This document shows, in pieces, positions 16,820 through 24,830 of a stretch of DNA of 48,370 bases (positions within the stretch are counted from its first letter, which is position 1; each line of letters opens with the position of its first letter). This DNA is from Streptomyces sp. GKU 895 (GTDB lineage Bacteria > Actinomycetota > Actinomycetes > Streptomycetales > Streptomycetaceae). The translations under genes were made by a program, and so were the position numbers. The stretch lies in assembly GCA_002027195.1 (NCBI GenBank), contig MWJO01000060.1, positions 1 to 48,370 on the forward strand, given 5' to 3'. The notes below the pieces were generated by a model. The model was not told the DNA's origin, searched no databases, and saw only the letters and a program-made list of their open reading frames with translations.

Positions 16820-17764
16820 CCGCTCTCCGAACAGGCCCTCGATGAAGGGCTCTACGGCTGCCCGCCAGGCGTCCGGCTGGTCGTAGTGCACCAGATGGCC
16901 GGCGTCGGCGACCTCGGCGTACTCTCCCCGCGGCAGTACCCGCACCATCTCCTGTGCCTCCGCCCGCCCCAGCTCGCCGTCGAGACCGCGGACGACCAGC
17001 GCGGGGCACTGGACCTGCGCCAGCTCCTCCCAGTGCGCGTCGAACACCCAGGTCTCCCGGGACTTCAGCATCTGCTCGGGTTCGAAGACGGGCCGCCAGC
17101 CGTCCGGTGACTCGGCCATCACCTCGGCGTAGAACTCGCCGCGGGCGGGGTTCGGGCGCTCCACCCAGGGGTCGTCCTCGCCGAACCACTTGCGGACGTC
17201 GGCCAGGGTGGCGAAGGGGAGGGGCCAGGACTTGAACCAGTCGGCCCACTCCCGCTGCGAGGCCGCTCCGAGGGCGGAGGCCCGCATGTCGCAGATGATC
17301 ACGCCGGAGACCAGGTCGGGCCGTTTCGCGGCGAGCTGCCAGGCGGTCAGGGCACCCATGGCGTGGCCGATGAGGACGGCCGGGCCGAGGCCGAGCTGTT
17401 CGAGGGCCGCCTCGGCGTCCTCGACGTAGGCCTCGCGGGTGAAGGAGGCCTGCGGGGGCTTGTCGCTGCGGCCGTGGCCGCGCTGGTCGAGGGCGACGGC
17501 CCGGTGGCGCTCGGACAGCCAGCGGGCGGTGGCGGCCCAGTGGGAGGCGCGGCCCATGAGGCCGTGCAGTAACAGCACGCCGGGTGAGCGGTCGAGGGCG
17601 CCTTGGACGGTCCGCTGCCCGGCCCGCCGGCCGGCGGCGCCGTCCTGCTCCCGCACCCCCAGCTCCGTCGGCTCCGCCGCCTGGTCGGGCTTGGGAGGGT
17701 CGCCGAACTCCCAGGCGGCAAGGCGTACGCCGCCCGCTCCGGTCACGTCGATGCGCCGCGCCAT
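16817..17764 (-). CDS. Alpha/beta hydrolase fold protein with Ser-to-Ala change at the nucleophile
   Basis: 315 residues from ATG 17764 (MARRIDVTGAGGVRLAAWEF); a GTG at 17776 is possible. Alpha/beta hydrolase layout: oxyanion loop PGVLLLHGLMGRASHW, AVALDQRGHGRSDKPP, nucleophile elbow LIGHAMGALTAWQLA, cap region, acid region VVRGLDGELGRAEAQEM and His in ADAGHLVHYDQP. The elbow is G-H-A-M-G, where active enzymes have G-H-S-M-G, and the codon is GCC (17361 region). The change removes the catalytic serine, so the protein is probably not a standard esterase. A Gln/Pro/Arg-rich insert at about 28-58 is also unusual. It converges on the ABC permease. Confidence 0.85.
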   Translation of the reverse strand: MARRIDVTGAGGVRLAAWEFGDPPKPDQAAEPTELGVREQDGAAGRRAGQRTVQGALDRSPGVLLLHGLMGRASHWAATARWLSERHRAVALDQRGHGRSDKPPQASFTREAYVEDAEAALEQLGLGPAVLIGHAMGALTAWQLAAKRPDLVSGVIICDMRASALGAASQREWADWFKSWPLPFATLADVRKWFGEDDPWVERPNPARGEFYAEVMAESPDGWRPVFEPEQMLKSRETWVFDAHWEELAQVQCPALVVRGLDGELGRAEAQEMVRVLPRGEYAEVADAGHLVHYDQPDAWRAAVEPFIEGLFGER

Positions 17765-18109
17765 TGGTCCTGGCACCCCCCTAGCTCCGCTCGGACCGCT
17801 TGCTCCCGCTCAGCCGGCCGGTCCTGTGAACCATCTCTGCCTTGTCCTGCCTGACGTGCTCGCTGTCGCGCCGCCGCCTCTCCCTGAAGCGCATGTTCCG
17901 CCCCGGGTGTCACCCCCCGCAGTTCACCCCAAGGCTATCGAATGCCTATTCGAAAATGCGTCCTCTGCCGCCAACACCCCTCATTCGAGTGACCTCACTC
18001 AAGGATTGATCGTCGCGACCGAGGGGAGATCTTCTGCGGGAGGCGGACCGCTCGGGGAAATCGGTCCGAGGGGAATGACCCTGAGAGCTCGGGGCTCCGG
18101 GTCAGCACA
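17765..18109. other. Gene-free stretch upstream of the hydrolase
   Basis: About 345 bases. It should carry the hydrolase promoter on the minus strand. The 17930-18010 part is AT-richer (CGAATGCCTATTCGAAAATG), with TCGAATGCCTATTCGA as an imperfect palindrome (17937-17952). I see no convincing ORF or RNA gene. Confidence 0.4.
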
Positions 18110-18153
18110 GGGGAGGACAGGCCCCGGCGCCGCATGGCGCCGGGGCCCTCCCC
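18110..18153. terminator. Strong stem-loop, probable terminator
   Basis: GGCCCCGGCGCC (18120-18131), loop GCAT, GGCGCCGGGGCC (18136-18147) is a perfect 12-bp GC stem. It is extended below by GGGGAG/CTCCCC across a small bulge. There is no T-run, as is usual in Streptomyces terminators. It lies about 205 bases beyond the desR stop codon. Confidence 0.6.
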
Positions 18154-18356
18154 ATGTCTGCGGCACACCATCCCGGCCCCCTCAGGTCATATGCCTCACG
18201 CGACAGCCTTGCACGCGGGGCGTCGCAGCGCTGCGATTCGGCGCACTGAATCTTCGAATCGGCCACACCGCGCCGCCACATCGGCGGCCTCCCCCGGGAC
18301 GCCACAACTGCCCCTACGGCCACCGCAGTTGGAAAACCCCCAGGACGACCGGCCGG
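18154..18356. other. Region downstream of the DesR-like gene, no gene seen
   Basis: About 200 bases with several short palindromes (GCAGCGCTGC near 18226, GATTCGGC with GAATCTTCGAATC near 18236-18260). The TTCGAATC string resembles a tRNA T-loop, but no acceptor stem or anticodon arm can be drawn. I could not identify an RNA gene or ORF. Confidence 0.35.
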
Positions 18357-19049
18357 TCAGCGCTTGGCGACGAACACATGCGAGGCGACGTCCGCCGCCA
18401 GCTCGGCCGCCTCGCCGCCGCTGCCCACCAGCACCCCGCCGGCCGACTCCGTCACGCTCACCACCGAGCCGGGCTGCACACCCGCCCGCCGCAGCGTGTA
18501 CATCAGCTGCGCGTCTGTCTGGATCGGCTCGCCGATGCGGCGCACCACGACCGTCTTGCCCTCGCCGCCCGGGTCCAGGTCGGCCAGCGACACCATGCCC
18601 TCGTCGAGGAAGGGATCGGCGCCGTCCTTCTCGCCGAGCTCCTCCAGACCGGGGATCGGGTTGCCGTAGGGCGACTCGGTGGGGTGACGGAGCAGCTCCA
18701 GGACGCGGCGCTCGACGGCCTCGCTCATCACGTGCTCCCAGCGACAGGCCTCGGCGTGGACCTGCTCCCACTCCAGGCCGATCACGTCGACCAGGAGACA
18801 CTCCGCGAGGCGGTGCTTGCGCATCACGCGCGTCGCCAGTCGGCGGCCCTCGTCGGTCAGCTCCAGATGCCGGTCGCTCGCCACGGACACCAGGCCGTCC
18901 CGCTCCATCCGCGCCACCGTCTGGGAGACGGTCGGCCCGCTCTGGTCGAGCCGCTCGGCGATCCGGGCGCGCATGGGGACCACGCCTTCCTCCTCGAGCT
19001 CGAGGATGGTGCGGAGATACATCTCCGTGGTGTCGATCAGTCCGGACAT
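18357..19049 (-). CDS. desR: DtxR/DesR-family iron-dependent transcriptional repressor
   Basis: 230 residues, ATG 19049 with GAGGGG upstream. N-terminal winged helix (MSGLIDTTEMYLRTILELEE, RIAERLDQSGPTVSQTVARM), dimerisation domain, and C-terminal SH3-like domain. Every DtxR metal ligand is kept at the DtxR numbering: Met10, His79, Glu83, His98, Cys102, Glu105, His106. With Fe(II) bound such regulators repress siderophore (desferrioxamine) and iron-uptake genes. The Streptomyces orthologue is DesR/DmdR. I saw no iron-box palindrome at its own promoter. The divergent neighbour is the SIS protein. Confidence 0.93.
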   Translation of the reverse strand: MSGLIDTTEMYLRTILELEEEGVVPMRARIAERLDQSGPTVSQTVARMERDGLVSVASDRHLELTDEGRRLATRVMRKHRLAECLLVDVIGLEWEQVHAEACRWEHVMSEAVERRVLELLRHPTESPYGNPIPGLEELGEKDGADPFLDEGMVSLADLDPGGEGKTVVVRRIGEPIQTDAQLMYTLRRAGVQPGSVVSVTESAGGVLVGSGGEAAELAADVASHVFVAKR

Positions 19050-19235
19050 ACGTGCCCCTCGATTAGCTCTGCCGGAAGCGCGACCACTCCGCGGCGCGTG
19101 CGCTGGCCCTGACCCCAATTCTGACGCATAGCACTGACAACCGTGCCGCGCCGGTGAAACGAGCGGGTTTCGCGGGCCCGGGGACCGCCGCGGCACGCCC
19201 TCGCGGGGGCGTCGGCACGGCCGTATTGACACCGC

Positions 19236-19251
19236 ACTGGTCCAGACCGCA
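19236..19251. promoter_or_regulatory. Candidate DasR-responsive element (dre) upstream of the SIS gene
   Basis: ACTGGTCCAGACCGCA agrees with the dre consensus ACTGGTCTAGACCACT at 13 of 16 positions, including the ACTGGTC and AGACC half-sites. It begins five bases after TATTGACA (19224-19231), a plausible -35, and ends 37 bases before the SIS start codon. This is where DasR represses amino-sugar genes. Confidence 0.55.
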
Positions 19252-19288
19252 CGGTGATCCGCGACACAGCCAACCCGAAGGGGTTCGT

Positions 19289-20044
19289 ATGAGCGACGGC
19301 ACGCCCGCCGACCGGTTCCTCGACGCCGCCATCGGCCTGCTGCAGCGGGTCCGCGACGAGGAGGCCGAGCCCATCGCCGCGGCCGGCACGCTCCTCGCCG
19401 ACACGGTCGCCGCGGGGGGCCGGCTGTTCGCCTTCGGCGCCGGGCACTCCTCGCTCGCCGCGCAGGACGTCGTCTACCGGGCCGGTGGCCTCGCGCTGAT
19501 GAACCTCCTCGCGGCGCCCGGGATGGTGGGCGTGGACGTCATGCCGGCCACGCTCGGCTCCGCCCTGGAGCGCGTCGACGGCCTCGCGAGCACCGTCCTG
19601 GACTGCTCCCCGCTCCGCGCGGGCGACGCCCTCGTGATCATCTCCCTCTCCGGTCGCAACGCGATGCCGGTGGAGATGGCGATGACCGCCCGCGCGCGCG
19701 GGGTGAAGGTCATCGGCGTGACGTCGGTGGCGTACGCCGCCGAGACCCGCTCCCGGCACTCCTCCGGCACCTACCTCAAGGACCACTGCGACGTCGTCCT
19801 CGACTCCAAGATCGCCATCGGCGACGCGGAACTCACCCTCGACACGGTCCCGGCCCCCTTCGCCCCCGCCTCGACGGTGGTGACGTCCGCCCTGATGCAG
19901 GCCATGGTGGCGACGGCGGCGACGTCCCTTGCGGAACGGGGCGTGGAGCCGCCGATGCTCCGGTCGGGGAACGTGGACGGGGGGCTGGAGTGGAACGAGC
20001 GGGTGTTCGACGAGTACGGGGACCGGATCTTCTACCGACGCTGA
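19289..20044 (+). CDS. SIS-domain sugar phosphate isomerase-like protein (UPF0309)
   Basis: 251 residues, ATG 19289 after GAAGGGG. One SIS domain: RLFAFGAGHSSLAAQDVVYR near residues 45-65, ALVIISLSGRNAMPVEMAM, RGVKVIGVTSVAYA. The family (UPF0309) binds phosphosugars; relatives isomerise or cleave amino-sugar phosphates. A dre-like DasR site in its promoter supports a role in N-acetylglucosamine or related amino-sugar metabolism. Cytoplasmic, intact and of normal length. The exact substrate is not established. Confidence 0.88.
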   Translation: MSDGTPADRFLDAAIGLLQRVRDEEAEPIAAAGTLLADTVAAGGRLFAFGAGHSSLAAQDVVYRAGGLALMNLLAAPGMVGVDVMPATLGSALERVDGLASTVLDCSPLRAGDALVIISLSGRNAMPVEMAMTARARGVKVIGVTSVAYAAETRSRHSSGTYLKDHCDVVLDSKIAIGDAELTLDTVPAPFAPASTVVTSALMQAMVATAATSLAERGVEPPMLRSGNVDGGLEWNERVFDEYGDRIFYRR

Positions 20045-20072
20045 CCCGTCACCCGTCACCCGTCGCCGCCGC

Positions 20073-21478
20073 TCATCCCCGCAACGCCCCCGCCAGATCC
20101 AGCGCCGCGGCGATCCGCATCGCCACGTCCTCCGCATAGGCCGCGTCGGACCGCTCGAACGCACTCCGTCCGGCCCCTCGCAGAAACGTCACAGCGCCCA
20201 GCGTCCGCCCCCGGCTCCGCAGTACCGCGCACAGCGCGTGCACCGCGTCCGGCGGCCACTGCCGGGCCAGCGCCCACTCCCGCGCCCGCTCCGCCGGCAC
20301 CGAGCCCACGCTCGCCCGCACCGGCCCGACCCGCTCCACGCACTGCAACGCCGGATGCCCCTCCGCGTACCGCACCGGCAACCCGGCCTGCCCGGTCAGC
20401 AGGCTCGGCCCCGGCGCCCCGGAGGGGGTCCCGGCGACCCGGACCAGTCGTACCGGAACGTCCGAGTCCCCGTCGGCGAGCGAGCCGTCCCCCGCCACCC
20501 GGTCGATCAGCGCGTGGTCGCGAAGCCGGCGAGCGCGAAGTCCAGGTGGATCGTCGCCGCCTCCGCCGGGTCCTCGCACTCGGCGGCCGCGCGGGCCGCG
20601 CGATGCAGCTGATTGCTCCGGAAGCGCAGCAGGGACGCCTCCTGCTCGGCCTGCTTGGCCACGGTGACGTCGTTGAACAGCCAGCCCACGCCCAGCGGCA
20701 CCGGCTCCTCGGCGAGCGGCGAGGCCAGCCGCACGAACCCGCACCGCCAGCAGCGCCGCTGCTCGCCCTCCGGCGTCCGCACGCTCACCCAGATCTCGGC
20801 CGGAGCGGGCGGCGCGCCCTCCGCCAGCACATGCGTGAGCGCGCTCTCCAGCTCCTCCACGCCCTGGGCGAGCAGCTCGCCCAGGGGCCGCCCCAGCACG
20901 GCCGTACGGCCGATGCCCAGGGCCCGCGCCGCGTGCGCGTTCACCACCGCGGGCCGCAGATCCGCGTCGACCAGCACGACACCCCAGCTGGCGTCCTCGA
21001 ACAACGCCTCGCTCAGCGCGATCGACCGCTCCAGATCGATCTGCGCGTGCACCTCGCTGAACGCGCAGTACACCCCGGCGGGCTTGCCGTCCGGACCGTG
21101 CACGGCCGCCGACTGGGTCCGTACGAGGACCCGTCCGCCGTCCTTGGTCAGCAGCGCGAACTCGTGCACCTGCCGCCCGGGGGCCTGCATGGCGGACATC
21201 AGCCGCCCCTCGACCTCCTCGGCGTCGGCCTCCCGCACGGCCCACCCGGCGAAGCCGTGCCGCCCCACGGCCTCGGCCGCGGACCAGCCCAGAATCCGCT
21301 CCGCCTCGCGGTTCCAGTGGGTGACGACGCCGTCCGCGTCGAAGGCGCACAGCGCCGCGTCCATGCCGTCGAGCAGGGCGGCGAGCAGGTCCGCGCCGTC
21401 CCGGTCGGGCTGGTCGGGCTGCTCGGGCTCGTCCGGCCCCAGCTCGTCGGTGGTCCCACTACGCCTGGAAGCACTCAC
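20073..21478 (-). CDS. PAS-domain signalling protein with C-terminal GAF-like domain (one frameshift as read)
   Basis: Start GTG 21478 (MSASRRSGTTDELGPDEPEQ) after AGGGGG; an ATG at 21535 would extend into the promoter. Two PAS domains: DGMDAALCAFDADGVVTHWN to GRQVHEFALLTKDGGRVLVR, and ASWGVVLVDADLRPAVVNAH to GVGWLFNDVTVAKQAEQEA. The frame breaks at about 20520, where one base (GCGAC to GCCGAC) joins DFALAGFA to DHALIDRVAGDGSLADGDSD. The downstream half (REWALARQWPPDAVHALCAV, AVTFLRGAGRSAFERSDAAY) is a GAF domain like those of Rsb-type phosphatases, but no PP2C or kinase domain follows. About 468 residues when joined. A small-molecule or redox sensor is likely. Confidence 0.82.
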
Positions 21479-21631
21479 CTGGACCCCCTGCAGGCTGCGT
21501 CCGTACGTACGGCACGTCGGTTCGCTCACTTGCAATCATCTAACTGGAACGTGACGCAGCACACACCGAGTTCCCACAAGTTGGGGGAATCGTTGTACGC
21601 CGCTCCTGTCTCTGCGGGTGTCCCGGTGCGC

Positions 21632-22081
21632 CTAGGCCAGCCGGAGATCGACCCATTCGTCGTTCTCGCCGTCGAGCACATACCGCTCGACCTCGACGAA
21701 TCCCTGTTTCCCGGCGAAGCGCAGACCGTCCTCGTTGACGGCCAGCACACACGTCTCGATCACCTTCGCGCCCAGCCCGCGCGCGTGGGCGAGCCCGTTC
21801 TCGTACAGCGCCGTCCCGTATCCCCGTCTCCGGTACGCGGGCAGCACGCGCGCGATGACGGTCGCCACCGCGTCCTCGCCCTCCGGCGGGCGCACGGTGG
21901 AACAGCCGACGAGGACGTCACCGACGTACGCGTTCTCCAGGCGGTAGCGCGTACCGCGCTCGCGCACCGCGTCGAGGCTCAGCGGGTCGGCCGGGATGAT
22001 CACGTTGTGGACGTACCGCCACTGTTCGAGCATGGCGTCGCCGACGGCACGCTCCAGCCGGACTGTCGGAAGATCAGACAC
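21632..22081 (-). CDS. GNAT family N-acetyltransferase
   Basis: 149 residues from GTG 22081, which has a strong GGAGGTGGAGGAC Shine-Dalgarno lying inside the end of the RidA gene. The start overlaps the RidA stop by eight bases, so the two are coupled. Acetyl-CoA-binding motif A is VIARVLPAYRRRGYGTALYE with R-R-G-Y-G-T, followed by HARGLGAKVIETCVLAVNED and FAGKQGFVEVERYVLDGEND. The substrate is unknown. Pairing with a RidA enamine deaminase suggests a detoxification or amino-acid side-product role, as inference. Confidence 0.85.
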   Translation of the reverse strand: MSDLPTVRLERAVGDAMLEQWRYVHNVIIPADPLSLDAVRERGTRYRLENAYVGDVLVGCSTVRPPEGEDAVATVIARVLPAYRRRGYGTALYENGLAHARGLGAKVIETCVLAVNEDGLRFAGKQGFVEVERYVLDGENDEWVDLRLA

Positions 22082-22472
22082 GTCCTCCACCTCCCCGCCG
22101 CGCGTACACCTCAATCTCGATCTTCATACGAGGATCGGCGAGCCCGCACATCATCATCGTCGCCGCCGGCCGCACCTGCCCGAACACCCGCCGCAGCACC
22201 GGCCAGCACGGCTCGAAGTCCTCACGGTCGGGCAGCAGATACCGGACCCGGACGACGTCCTCGAAACCGCTCCCGGCCTCCGCCAGGGCCGCCCCGATGT
22301 TCCGCAGGCACTGCTCGGCCTGCTCGACGACGTCGTCGGAGATGGTCATGGTCGCGTAGTCGTAGCCGGTCGTCCCCGAGACGTGCACCCAGTCGCCGTC
22401 GACCACGGCACGGGCGTACCCGATCTGCTCCTCGAACACCGAACCACTGAGAATCGCACGTCGCTCCGTCAT
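22074..22472 (-). CDS. RidA/YjgF family enamine/imine deaminase
   Basis: 132 residues. MTERRAILSGSVFEEQIGYA, DWVHVSGTTGYDYATMTISD, then VEQAEQCLRNIGAALAEAGS and DVVRVRYLLPDREDFEPCWP are typical of RidA trimers. The end, ATMMMCGLADPRMKIEIEVY, contains the conserved Arg and Glu region of the active site. RidA proteins hydrolyse reactive 2-aminoacrylate and related imines from PLP enzymes. This one resembles the Rid4-7 side of the family more than true RidA, so its activity is uncertain. First gene of a two-gene unit with the GNAT. Confidence 0.88.
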   Translation of the reverse strand: MTERRAILSGSVFEEQIGYARAVVDGDWVHVSGTTGYDYATMTISDDVVEQAEQCLRNIGAALAEAGSGFEDVVRVRYLLPDREDFEPCWPVLRRVFGQVRPAATMMMCGLADPRMKIEIEVYARRGGGGRV

Positions 22473-22497
22473 CTGCGAAACCGTAGGTGAGCTGCGG

Positions 22498-23409
22498 TTA
22501 CGCGTCCAGGGTGAGATGGTCCCGCGCGGCCTTGCGGAAGGACGTCACCAGGCGGTTGCGGTCGTCCGCGCGGGTGGCGACGACGACATGGCTGGGCTCG
22601 ACGCCCTCCAGCGGGACCATGGTGAGGTCGGGCCGCAGGACCCGTCCCACGGACTGCGCGGCGACCGCCAACGACTCCCCGGCCGCGACGAGTTCGAACT
22701 TGTCCTCGACCGCCTCGATGAGCGGCCCGTCCGGCGCCGGGCGCCCGTCCGGACGCGGCTCGAACCGCCAGAACGCGCTGCGCACCGGGTCCGCCGTACG
22801 CGGCAGCCGCTCGTCGGCGATGTCGTCCAGCGTGACGGCCTCCTTGCCGGCCAGCCGGTGGTCCAGCGGCACGATCAGCACGCGCGGCTCGTCGTAGAGG
22901 ACCGTCACCCGCAGCCCCTCGGTGCGGAACGGCAGCCGCGTCACCACCGCGTCGACCCGGTGCTCGAGCAGGGCGTGATGGACGTCGTCCCAGGCCAGAT
23001 GGACGGTCAGCACCTCGGCGTCCGAATGCCGGTGCCGTACCGCCCGGACCGCCGGGGTGACGATGATCCCCGACGTGAAACCGACCGTCATCCGATGCGG
23101 CTGAGCGGCGGCACGCGCGCGTACGGCCGCCTGAGCCGCCGCACGCAGCAACGCCTTCGCCTCCGCCAGGAAGACCTCCCCCGCCTCCGTCAGCCGCGTC
23201 CCCTGCGGCGTCCGGTCCAGCAGCCGCGCCCCCAACTCCCGCTCCAGCCGCTGCACCTGGCGGCTCAGCGAGGGCTGGGTGATGTGCAAGGCGTCGGCGG
23301 CCCGCCCGAAGTGGCGGTGCTCGGCGACGACGGTGAAGTACCGGACGAGTCGGAGATCGAGGTCCACGGCGCCGGGGATCGGCAGGGAGCCGGAGTCGAA
23401 GTCGGCCAT
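22498..23409 (-). CDS. LysR-family transcriptional regulator
   Basis: 303 residues. Winged HTH at about 17-76: LDLRLVRYFTVVAEHRHFGR, ADALHITQPSLSRQVQRLER, LLDRTPQGTRLTEAGEVFL. Then the periplasmic-binding-like effector domain, MTVGFTSGIIVTPAVRAVRH. It is divergent from the NAD-dependent epimerase at 23544, the classical arrangement in which a LysR protein controls the gene it faces. The 134-base gap holds an AT-rich GCCGTATACGAAAC. Effector unknown. Confidence 0.92.
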   Translation of the reverse strand: MADFDSGSLPIPGAVDLDLRLVRYFTVVAEHRHFGRAADALHITQPSLSRQVQRLERELGARLLDRTPQGTRLTEAGEVFLAEAKALLRAAAQAAVRARAAAQPHRMTVGFTSGIIVTPAVRAVRHRHSDAEVLTVHLAWDDVHHALLEHRVDAVVTRLPFRTEGLRVTVLYDEPRVLIVPLDHRLAGKEAVTLDDIADERLPRTADPVRSAFWRFEPRPDGRPAPDGPLIEAVEDKFELVAAGESLAVAAQSVGRVLRPDLTMVPLEGVEPSHVVVATRADDRNRLVTSFRKAARDHLTLDA

Positions 23410-23543
23410 ACAACGAGCCTAGCTGCGGTGATGCCCAGATCGCATTGCCGTATACGAAACAGGCTTTGGACGCGGGACCCCGCTGTTCCCGAGGCTGGAG
23501 ACATCCCGCATTCCCGAATTCCATCCCTCTGGGGGTCATCAGC

Positions 23544-24456
23544 ATGCGTGTGTTCGTCACCGGCGCCAGCGGCTTCGTGGGCAGCGCCGTCGTACGTGAA
23601 CTCATGGGCGCCGGACACGAAGTGATCGGCCTGGCCCGCTCCGACAACTCCGCGGCGGCGCTGCGGGCGGCGGGCGCGCAGGTGCACCGCGGCGACCTGG
23701 ACGACCTCGACAGCCTGCGCCGGGGAGCCGAGGCCGCCGACGGTGTCATCCACACCGCCTTCAAGCACGACTTCTCGGACATCGCCGCCTCCGGCGTGAT
23801 CGACCTGCACGCCATCGAGGCGATGGGGTCGGTGCTGGAAGGCACCGGCAAGCCCTTCGTCAACACATCGGCGTTCCTGGTCGAGCCCGGCATCTACGCC
23901 ACCGAGGAGGACGCCGCCCACCCCGACTCCGTGGCGCCGTTCCGTGTCCCCTCCGAGGAGGCCACCCTCGCCCTCGCCGACCGCGGCGTACGCGCCTCGG
24001 TCCTCCGCCTCGCCCCCGTCCGTGCACGGCCGCGACGACGGCGCCTTCGTCCCCAAGCTCATCGACATCGCCCGCGACAAGGGCGTCTCCGCGACGATCG
24101 ACGACGGCACCAACCTCTGGCCCGCCGTCCACCGCCTCGACGCGGCCCGCCTCTACCGCCTGGCCCTGGAGAAGGCCGACGCGGGCACCCGCATCCACGC
24201 GATCGACGACGAGGGCGTCCCCCTCCACGCCATCGCGACCGCGATAGGCCAGGGCCTGGGCGTACCGGTGGCCCAGGTACCGCGGGCCGAGGCCCCCGCC
24301 CACTTCGGCTGGTTCGCCCACTTCATCGCCCTCGACCTCCGCGCCTCCAGCGCCCTGACCCGGCAGCGCCTGGGCTGGAAGCCGGAGCAGCCCGACCTGC
24401 TCGCGGACCTGGCGGAGGGGCACTACTTCGAGGAGGGGCGCAGGAGCATCCTCTGA
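23544..24456 (+). CDS. NAD(P)-dependent epimerase/dehydratase (extended SDR), one frameshift as read
   Basis: ATG 23544 (MRVFVTGASGFVGSAVVREL), with the Rossmann G-x-x-G-x-x-G motif at residues 7-13. The frame breaks at a five-C run, 24013-24017. Removing one C joins SVLRLAP to SVHGRDDGAFVPKLIDIARD, and the gene then ends at 24456 with EGHYFEEGRRSIL, about 303 residues. The family uses NAD(P) to alter sugar nucleotides or reduce ketones. The sequence VIHTAFKHDFSDIAASGVID is shared with a common Streptomyces group annotated as SDR oxidoreductases. Probably activated or repressed by the divergent LysR. A sequencing error is the likely cause of the frameshift. Confidence 0.85.
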
Positions 24457-24830
24457 GGGCCCCGAAGGCCGCGGGCCTCTGAGGGCTCGGCGGGGTGACT
24501 GTCAGACCCGGCCGCGCGCTCGTATCAGTGGCGGCCCTCGGCTGTCAGGCCCGCGCGGAAGTCCATGAAGCTGTCCGCGGCCCGAACGTCCCGCCGCCTC
24601 CCCCGACACACCTGGAGGGGAGCTAAGTAGCAGCAAGATCGGCTGCACGCTTGAAGAATGCGTCAAATTCGCATGTATGGGCTACTTCCGAAGAAGCGAT
24701 CAATCAAAGCGGATCCCAACGACTAGCTTCAGCTGCAACTTCAGAAGGGAGGTCACTCGCTCCCCCGGCCATGGCGCCGTCGAGTGACCAGCCCCAGTCA
24801 TCACGATCCAAGGATCAGGGAGGTGCCCCG
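24457..24830. promoter_or_regulatory. AT-richer leader upstream of the IscB frame, with inverted repeats
   Basis: 374 bases without a recognised gene. From about 24620 the sequence is clearly less GC-rich than the flanks, a sign of acquired DNA. ATGCG-TCAAATT-CGCAT (24658-24674) is a small palindrome. GGTCACTCG (24751-24759) and CGAGTGACC (24781-24789) are perfect nine-base arms around 21 bases, a strong hairpin. A Shine-Dalgarno (AGGGAGGT) precedes ATG 24831. Together these look like a promoter and structured leader for the frame that runs into IscB. Confidence 0.5.

Noticed and set aside
18154..18356. Possible tRNA or small RNA around TTCGAATC
   Set aside because: No acceptor stem, anticodon arm or CCA-compatible end can be drawn. 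Only short palindromes are present.
20040..24456. Biosynthetic cluster around the epimerase, GNAT and RidA genes
   Set aside because: The genes face different directions, have separate promoters and lack any synthase or core enzyme, so they look like independent units.
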